NCBI GenBank assembly: GCA_910587835.1
Contig: CAJUNQ010000010.1
Location: 42,141 to 106,140, forward strand
Length of the DNA: 64,000 bases
Reading direction: 5' to 3'
From: an uncultured Oscillospiraceae bacterium
GTDB taxonomy: Bacteria > Bacillota > Clostridia > Oscillospirales > Acutalibacteraceae
Part shown: positions 59,100 through 64,000 of the stretch, in pieces
How positions within the stretch are numbered: position 1 is the first letter of the stretch
Layout of the letters: the number at the start of each line of letters is the position of its first letter
Position numbers and translations under genes: made by a program
Notes under the pieces: generated by a model
What the model was told of the DNA's origin: nothing
The model's input: only the letters and a program-made list of their open reading frames with translations
Database searches by the model: none

Positions 59100-59128
59100 A
59101 TTGTAGACACTTGGCAGAGGATTGTCAA
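59100..59128 (-). promoter_or_regulatory. Promoter of the xis-primase operon with operator
   Basis: Minus strand TTGACA (59128-59123), 17 bp, TACAAT (59105-59100). The spacer and both boxes are spanned by an inverted repeat ACACTTG-N12-CAAGTGT (59107-59132), a likely site for the divergent XRE repressor. Confidence 0.75.
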
Positions 59129-59192
59129 GTGTTTCGACTAAGGTAAATCAAAACACAACAGAAATAAATTTTGTTCACAAAGGAGAATGTCA

Positions 59193-59882
59193 ATGCCCAG
59201 GAAAAAGCAGCCTTCCAGTGTGACGGAAAAGGAAGTATTTCCCACCCGCTTGCGGGGATTGATGCGGGAGCGCGGGACTACACAAAAGAAGCTGGCCGAT
59301 GCAGTGGGCGTTCGGCCCCAGACCATCAGCTTGTACACCACCGGCCAAAGCTATCCTGATGTGAATGGGATACGTAAGATTTCCGAATATTTTGAGGTGT
59401 GTTCTGACTACCTGCTGGGTCTTTCAGACGCGCCCACTATTGATACTTCTGAGCAAGCTATCGTTGATTCGCTGGGACTAAGCTATGACGCTGTCCGCTA
59501 TCTTTTTGCAATAAGCGAAACACAGAAAGAACCACATAATGGCGTGGAACGTCTGGAATTGCTGTCCTATCTTTTGACCAGACGCGCATTTGATATGATG
59601 CTTGGCGAATGTTGCATCTATGTGGATAGAATGAGGGAAGAAAGGGATCAGACATTTATTTATACTGAGGAATACGATACGTGTAGTAGTATTCTCAAAG
59701 AGCACGGATATGGGATTAACACAAAAGAGCAACAAGCAATATTTCGGTTTAATGAACACATTGTCCATTATCTCAAGTATTTGCTGGATGACTATATAAA
59801 TCCCAAGACAAAGGAAGAAATGCTGGAGGAACTGAAACAAGATGCCAAGTATTCGAGAGAAGACGACGAAGACTGGGAATAA
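59193..59882 (+). CDS. XRE-family repressor
   Basis: 229 residues. N-terminal HTH (about 18-75) with RGTTQKKLADAVGVRPQTIS and a YTTGQSYPDVNGIRKISEYF extension typical of element repressors; the C-terminal 150 residues are helical, acidic and unrecognised. ATG at 59193 is 8 nt after GGAGA. It is divergent from xis and probably controls it through the ACACTTG palindrome. Confidence 0.85.
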   Translation: MPRKKQPSSVTEKEVFPTRLRGLMRERGTTQKKLADAVGVRPQTISLYTTGQSYPDVNGIRKISEYFEVCSDYLLGLSDAPTIDTSEQAIVDSLGLSYDAVRYLFAISETQKEPHNGVERLELLSYLLTRRAFDMMLGECCIYVDRMREERDQTFIYTEEYDTCSSILKEHGYGINTKEQQAIFRFNEHIVHYLKYLLDDYINPKTKEEMLEELKQDAKYSREDDEDWE

Positions 59883-59988
59883 GTTCTATGAGATTCGCGT
59901 CAGCCGAGGGCGGGACAAAAGCTATTTGACCACCCGCTGGTACCTGCCAGAGGGGTGGAGCAAGCGGATAGAGAAGATATTTGAATAA
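59842..59988 (+). pseudogene. Tyrosine integrase remnant (N-terminal 48 residues)
   Basis: Overlaps the end of the XRE gene by 41 nt. MPSIREKTTKTGNKFYEIRV, then GRDKSYLTTRWYLPEGWS is the AP2-like arm-binding domain that starts Tn916-type integrases. The frame ends after 48 codons and the core-binding and catalytic domains are missing. A gene overlap of repressor end and integrase start is normal in such elements, so this is a truncated int. Confidence 0.8.
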
Positions 59989-60291
59989 ATACAAGCTGCA
60001 ACGTGGCAGACACTTTGTCCGTTACGTTGTGGTAAGAGATCTAGTCAACGACAATTTGTCGTTTTGATTTTGCAGGGTGGTGGCGCGCATTTTGCCTGTG
60101 ACCAGAAAATGACGTGGGCGAAACGGTTTCGGCTACGTTGCCACAAAGTGGTCACGGACAAAATGTCAGTGACCGTCTGCACACAATATATTGTATATTC
60201 AATTTCAGAGAATGCACAAATATTTGCTATACAGTTGATTTTCATTTGAAAACGTGGTAGAATAAGGAAAATTGTATTAAAGGAGCGACTT
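59989..60291. other. Non-coding region rich in palindromes
   Basis: About 300 bp where the integrase body should be. Contains AACGACAA-T-TTGTCGTT (60047-60063) followed by TTGATTTT, GGTCAC-N13-GTGACC near 60152-60176, and TTTGTCCGT (60014-60022) inverted as ACGGACAAA near 60155. No gene seen. The promoter at 60235-60263 ends the region. Confidence 0.5.
60235..60263 (+). promoter_or_regulatory. Promoter of the 107-residue gene
   Basis: TTGATT (60235-60240), 17 bp, TAGAAT (60258-60263). Confidence 0.65.
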
Positions 60292-60615
60292 ATGTCCGAG
60301 TTTGAATATATTAAGCTGGCCCACGAGGTCAAAGACGCTAAGGACATAGCAGATATTGGCCATTACACAGACACTCTGGAGTCTTTGGTACAACAGGGAA
60401 GATGGTATGATGTTGAACAACTTATTGGTGAAATATTAGAAAAATACAAGGGCGAAGCAAATCAGTATAACAAGGGTAGAACGCCAGCACAGACGCCACA
60501 GGATGCTGCATCTGCCTGTTATCAATTTTTGAATAAGCTGCGCGGCGAGAAGGTGGCGAAAAAGGTCGCAGAGAAGCTCACAGAAGAAGCTGCAAAACAT
60601 ACGGGAGGAAACTGA
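60292..60615 (+). CDS. Hypothetical helical protein
   Basis: 107 residues, unrecognised. Starts MSEFEYIKLAHEVKDAKDIA and has a Lys/Glu-rich C-terminal helix (KVAKKVAEKLTEEAAKHTGG). AAAGGAG lies 7 nt before ATG. It is 1 bp upstream of the type III methylase remnant and was likely co-transcribed with it, so it may be an accessory of that lost system. Confidence 0.65.
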   Translation: MSEFEYIKLAHEVKDAKDIADIGHYTDTLESLVQQGRWYDVEQLIGEILEKYKGEANQYNKGRTPAQTPQDAASACYQFLNKLRGEKVAKKVAEKLTEEAAKHTGGN

Positions 60616-60616
60616 T

Positions 60617-60931
60617 ATGTCCACCAACCTCTCCAAGCAGAAGTGGGACAACCTGCTCTCAAAAATCTCCGCTATCCGCACCTTTATCAGCGCCGCGCCC
60701 CAGGACGAAAACACAGGCAATCTCTTGACCTACCTCTCCGGCCTGGAAAGGGACGTGAACGGCAAAAAGTACGGCATGGTTTTCGAGGAACACCCGGAGG
60801 CCATCGACACGGTGTTGGGGATGCTGGAAAAGACTCACTGGGGTGGATTGCCATTATTTATATTGATTCGCCGTACATACCAGTTCATCTATGGATTTTC
60901 ATGTGTTCACTATTATGCGGTATTGCCTTAG
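60617..60931 (+). pseudogene. Remnant of a type III restriction methylase (mod)
   Basis: The first 60-70 residues (for example SKQKWDNLLSKI, FISAAPQDENTGNLLTYLS and KKYGMVFEEHPEAID) are the usual N-terminus of Mod adenine methylases. A short piece LEKTHWGG follows, then in another frame IAIIYIDSPYIPV, which corresponds to the IDLIYIDPPYN catalytic region with Pro changed to Ser. An internal deletion and at least two frame changes make this a dead fragment. Confidence 0.72.
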
Positions 60932-60963
60932 TTTCATTTTTAGCATGAAGTGGTGGAGATATC

Positions 60964-60993
60964 TTGAAAAAAATTGAAGCAATCATGTATACT
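60964..60993 (+). promoter_or_regulatory. Possible promoter of the nuclease-methylase gene
   Basis: TTGAAA (60964-60969), 18 bp, TATACT (60988-60993). Confidence 0.5.
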
Positions 60994-61113
60994 TGAACTG
61001 AAATAGCTTGAAGCAATTATTGCCATGTGTGAGACGTATGGTGAAATATGTACTGGTATAAAAAACTGGATTGATTTCGCAACGAGAATTTTGAATATTT
61101 TTGAGGAGTTAAC

Positions 61114-63546
61114 GTGGTTAGAGTAGACATAATCACTACCATTGGCAGAGAATCACTAGTTAGTAATATTGAAAATGATGAATTTAGTTATCCAAAAGCC
61201 TTCAGAGCATCTGCTTTATCATTTTCTCCAATTCAAAATCCTGCTGGGAGGGTATATGAAAAGTTAGATATCAGATTTGTGAAAGACGGTGTATCCGTTC
61301 TTGTAGAAACGAAACCGAGATTCTCTACGAATTTGGCAGCTGCAAAGGCTCAACTCTCGGCTTATGTTGAGTATGAAAAGGCATTAACTGGCAACAAAAT
61401 TGTTGCTATATTAGCCAATACTCTTGATGATAATATATTAGTTTGGCGGGGAGTCGTTTCGGAAGGGGAACGCTTAACTCAGGAAACAGCTCTTCGTACC
61501 ATGGAAGAGTATATTGATTTTTATACTTCAAAGATTAATAATAAAGAAAGGGTCATGCAGAACACCTATAAGCTGAATGAGATGCTCCATAGGCATAGTA
61601 TTCCCGAGAAACTGCGAAGTCAGTTCGTAGGGACCTGTTTGCTTGCACTCAAAAACGGACTTGATTATACGGCTCCTTCTTTGACGGCTGCTCAAATACG
61701 TGTACGAATCAAGGAGATACTTGAGAGTCTACTTACACATGATATTAATAAGGCTGAAAAGCTTACCCTCTTAAATCGCAATGTGCTCAACAATCAATAT
61801 ATCCGAAATTTAGCTGTCGAGGCTTTGCGGGAAATTTTAACAGAAATCAAAGGGAAAATTCTTCCATATATTAATGACAAAAGCACGTCTGGCCAGGATT
61901 TGCTTAATTTGTTTTTTGTGACATTTAATAAGTATGTAGGAAAATCAGACAAGAATCAAGCGTTTACACCAGATCACATTACAGATTTCATGGCAAAGAT
62001 TACTGGGATAAATAAGCATTCTGTTGTACTTGACCCTTGCTGTGGTAGCGGTTCCTTCTTAGTTCGTGCTATGACACAAGCTCTTGATGACTGTGCTACG
62101 GAAATAGAACAAAATTTAGTAAAGAAAAATCAAATATTTGGTATAGAATTTGATGAAAATATTTATGGGTTGGCCACAACAAATATGTTAATACATTCAG
62201 ACGGAAATTCAAATATAAGGCAAGGCAGTTGTTTCAATCTTGCTGATTGGATAAAAGAGGCAAAGCCCAATATTATTTTGATGAATCCACCTTATAATGG
62301 GCAAAGGATACATCTTCCTGAAGTCTACGTCAAAGAATGGACAAAAGACAAAAAGGAGGATCCATCTAAGGGGCTTTTTTTTGTTAAATTTATTGCTGAC
62401 ACCTTGAATTCCATTAATCATCAGGCCACTTTGGCAGTTCTACTTCCTATAGCTTGCGCTATAGGAAGTAAGGGTGTTATGAAAAGTATAAAAGAAGAGA
62501 TACTTAAGGAAAATTCATTGGATGCGGTGTTTACCTTACCAAATGATATATTCCATCCTGGAGCGGCAGTTCAAGTTTGCTGTATGGTATTTAAAATTGG
62601 TAAAAAGCACACAGATATTTCCACCCCCGACACTTTCTTCGGGTATTTTAAAGATGATGGGTTTAAGAAACGCAAGAACCTTGGCCGGGTTGAACAAGTG
62701 AATGCTGCAACAAAAAAAAGTAAATGGATGGAGATTGAAAAGCAATGGGTAGAACTTTATAGAGACAGAAAAGAAATGGCGGGCTTATCAGCCACATATA
62801 GAGTGTGCGCTACTGATGAGTGGCTGTGTGAAGCATATATGCAGACCGATTATTCCAAGTTACAAAAAGCTGATTTTAATAAGTCCATAAATAAATATCT
62901 TTCTTATTTAGTTGACATCGGAAAATTGTTCGATAAAAATTTCATGCCTGACTCTCAGTATGTGATGGATTATTTTAACTACCTTTCATCTAATCGTGAG
63001 GAAATGTACACACAAATTGACACAAGCCAGTGGAAACGATTTGAGTATTCAAAAATATTTGATGTAAAGAAGGGTTTTTATAATAGAAAACCAGAACATA
63101 GCACAGAAGGCGAAATACCTTTTTTAGGAGCTACAGAAAGATGTAATGGAGTAACAGAGTACTATTCTATTGAAGATATTGATGCTGCCTCAAAAACTGG
63201 AGATGAACATGACGTTCCTATTGAAGAAAAAATATTTCCCCAAAATGCTCTGTGTGTCACAAATAACGGCTCTGTCGGTTGTGCCTTCTTTCAACCAATT
63301 CCTTTTACTTGTAGCCATGATGTGAACCCACTCTATATTTTGAAAGGGGAGTTCAACGTATATACAGCTTTATTTGTAGCAACAATAGTTGAAATAGACA
63401 AATATCGGTGGGCTTATGGAAGAAAATGGCGTCCAGAAAGGATGATAAAATCTCAAATAATTCTGCCAGCTAGAAGAATAGAAGGAGTGCTTGAACCGGA
63501 TTGGGATTATATGGAAGAATATATGAGATTGCTTCCTTACAATTAA
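61114..63546 (+). CDS. Single-chain restriction-modification protein (nuclease, N6-adenine methylase, specificity domain)
   Basis: 810 residues. N-terminal domain (1-150) with LDIRFVKDG followed by VLVETKPRF (near 63), the Asp...Glu-x-Lys pattern of type I/IIG nuclease domains. Residues about 250-560 form an HsdM-like methylase: SAM motif LDPCCGSGSFLVRA near 306 and catalytic NPPYN near 390. Residues 630-810 look like one type I specificity target-recognition domain (WKRFEYSKIFDVKKGFYNRK). This is a type IIG-like R-M-S layout, rather short. GTG at 61114 follows GAGGAG by 5 nt. AT-rich against the flanking chromosome. A DUF262 gene follows 65 bp later. Confidence 0.85.
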   Translation: MVRVDIITTIGRESLVSNIENDEFSYPKAFRASALSFSPIQNPAGRVYEKLDIRFVKDGVSVLVETKPRFSTNLAAAKAQLSAYVEYEKALTGNKIVAILANTLDDNILVWRGVVSEGERLTQETALRTMEEYIDFYTSKINNKERVMQNTYKLNEMLHRHSIPEKLRSQFVGTCLLALKNGLDYTAPSLTAAQIRVRIKEILESLLTHDINKAEKLTLLNRNVLNNQYIRNLAVEALREILTEIKGKILPYINDKSTSGQDLLNLFFVTFNKYVGKSDKNQAFTPDHITDFMAKITGINKHSVVLDPCCGSGSFLVRAMTQALDDCATEIEQNLVKKNQIFGIEFDENIYGLATTNMLIHSDGNSNIRQGSCFNLADWIKEAKPNIILMNPPYNGQRIHLPEVYVKEWTKDKKEDPSKGLFFVKFIADTLNSINHQATLAVLLPIACAIGSKGVMKSIKEEILKENSLDAVFTLPNDIFHPGAAVQVCCMVFKIGKKHTDISTPDTFFGYFKDDGFKKRKNLGRVEQVNAATKKSKWMEIEKQWVELYRDRKEMAGLSATYRVCATDEWLCEAYMQTDYSKLQKADFNKSINKYLSYLVDIGKLFDKNFMPDSQYVMDYFNYLSSNREEMYTQIDTSQWKRFEYSKIFDVKKGFYNRKPEHSTEGEIPFLGATERCNGVTEYYSIEDIDAASKTGDEHDVPIEEKIFPQNALCVTNNGSVGCAFFQPIPFTCSHDVNPLYILKGEFNVYTALFVATIVEIDKYRWAYGRKWRPERMIKSQIILPARRIEGVLEPDWDYMEEYMRLLPYN

Positions 63547-63611
63547 AATGACGGTAACAGGCAATCCAAACTAAAACAAAGAAATCATTGCGAAATAGAG
63601 GAGAGTAATAC

Positions 63612-64000
63612 ATGGATGAACTCAGCAGATTGCCATTTAATGTCTGTGAAGATGAAAAATTCAAGTTGGAAAACGAAGATGAGACACTACAATTAGCGGA
63701 AAACTCTGATGTAGAGCAGGAACAAAGGGAAATTGTAGCAAACGAGTTTTTTGAAAAAAGGGCATTGCTAGAAAAAACGAAAATAGTTAAGCAAACATGG
63801 TCTATTTCTGAAATATATCAGAAAATCAAGGATGGAAGATTAATCCTAAATCCGGACTATCAACGTGGAGAAATATGGAACAACGAAAAGCAAACGGCAT
63901 TTATTGAATCTCTTTATATGGAGATAATGATTCCACCAATTTATGTTGTTGAGGTCCCGGCGAAAGATATGCTGGAAGAGAACAAGTATGAAGTGGTTGA
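63612..64000 (+). CDS. DUF262 protein, N-terminal part
   Basis: At least 129 residues, cut by the window end. After an acidic N-terminus, WSISEIYQKIKDGRLILNPD followed by YQRGEIW near residue 80 is the DUF262 (ParB/GmrS-like) motif that binds and hydrolyses nucleotides in GmrSD and related defence proteins. ATG at 63612 has GAGGAG 8 nt upstream. It follows the nuclease-methylase gene in the same direction and is probably in its operon. Whether a DUF1524/HNH domain follows cannot be seen. Confidence 0.85.
   Translation, partial: MDELSRLPFNVCEDEKFKLENEDETLQLAENSDVEQEQREIVANEFFEKRALLEKTKIVKQTWSISEIYQKIKDGRLILNPDYQRGEIWNNEKQTAFIESLYMEIMIPPIYVVEVPAKDMLEENKYEVV

Overview
The window looks like a chromosome segment of a GC-rich, spore-forming gut Firmicute of the Clostridia, most likely Oscillospiraceae/Ruminococcaceae-like. 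The grounds are a single-chain large PurL, SigA promoters of the TTGACA-17-TATAAT type in front of many genes, strong GGAGG ribosome sites with frequent TTG/GTG starts, L10-leader and T-box RNA control, and a pro-sigma-K gene. I assign no species.

Layout. 1-7 kb: start of a permuted GH3 beta-glycosidase, purL, a tandemly duplicated terminator region, and an SPFH/ribbon-helix-helix/small-membrane-protein operon. 7-12 kb: potABCD polyamine uptake operon behind a leader of about 400 nt. 12-18 kb: MBL-fold hydrolase; rplJ-rplL with L10 leader; rpmG-secE-nusG-rplK-rplA. 18-26 kb: marR plus a heterodimeric ABC exporter with a 15-bp-phased repeat array at its promoter; a GT2/GtrII surface-glycosylation pair. 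26-31 kb: pepF, a predicted Fst/par-like type I toxin-antitoxin locus, two tandem GH25 proteins (one apparently catalytically dead), and a GNAT-MarR fusion. 31-40 kb: moxR-DUF58-transglutaminase operon with a small inverted-repeat element inserted in it, tRNA-Gly, eno, and a candidate structured RNA. 40-48 kb: serine hydrolase, rubrerythrin, AI-2E-type permease, an ART-like small protein, a frameshifted IS1-family transposase, and T-box-controlled thrS. 48-54.6 kb: orphan CdiA-CT-like nuclease, GntR/ABC operon, asnA and asparaginase.

54.7-64 kb is the most unusual part. A sigma-K gene with a hydrophobic pro-sequence is cut in the Cys-Ile-Glu-Asn region, the place where skin elements split sigK in Bacillus and Clostridioides. 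What follows is a partly decayed mobile element: double-HTH plus zeta toxin, MobC with an oriT-like region, a primase-helicase broken by one stop codon, excisionase, XRE repressor, integrase stub, type III methylase remnant, and an AT-rich cargo of a single-chain nuclease-methylase-specificity protein followed by a DUF262 protein that runs off the window. The other half of sigK and the element's recombinase must lie to the right if the interpretation holds.

Three families of non-coding repeat are visible: a roughly 160-bp element with terminal inverted repeats (three copies), a roughly 400-bp intergenic repeat (two copies), and a 240-bp local tandem duplication. Everything is read by eye from sequence; family names rest on recognised motifs, not on searches.
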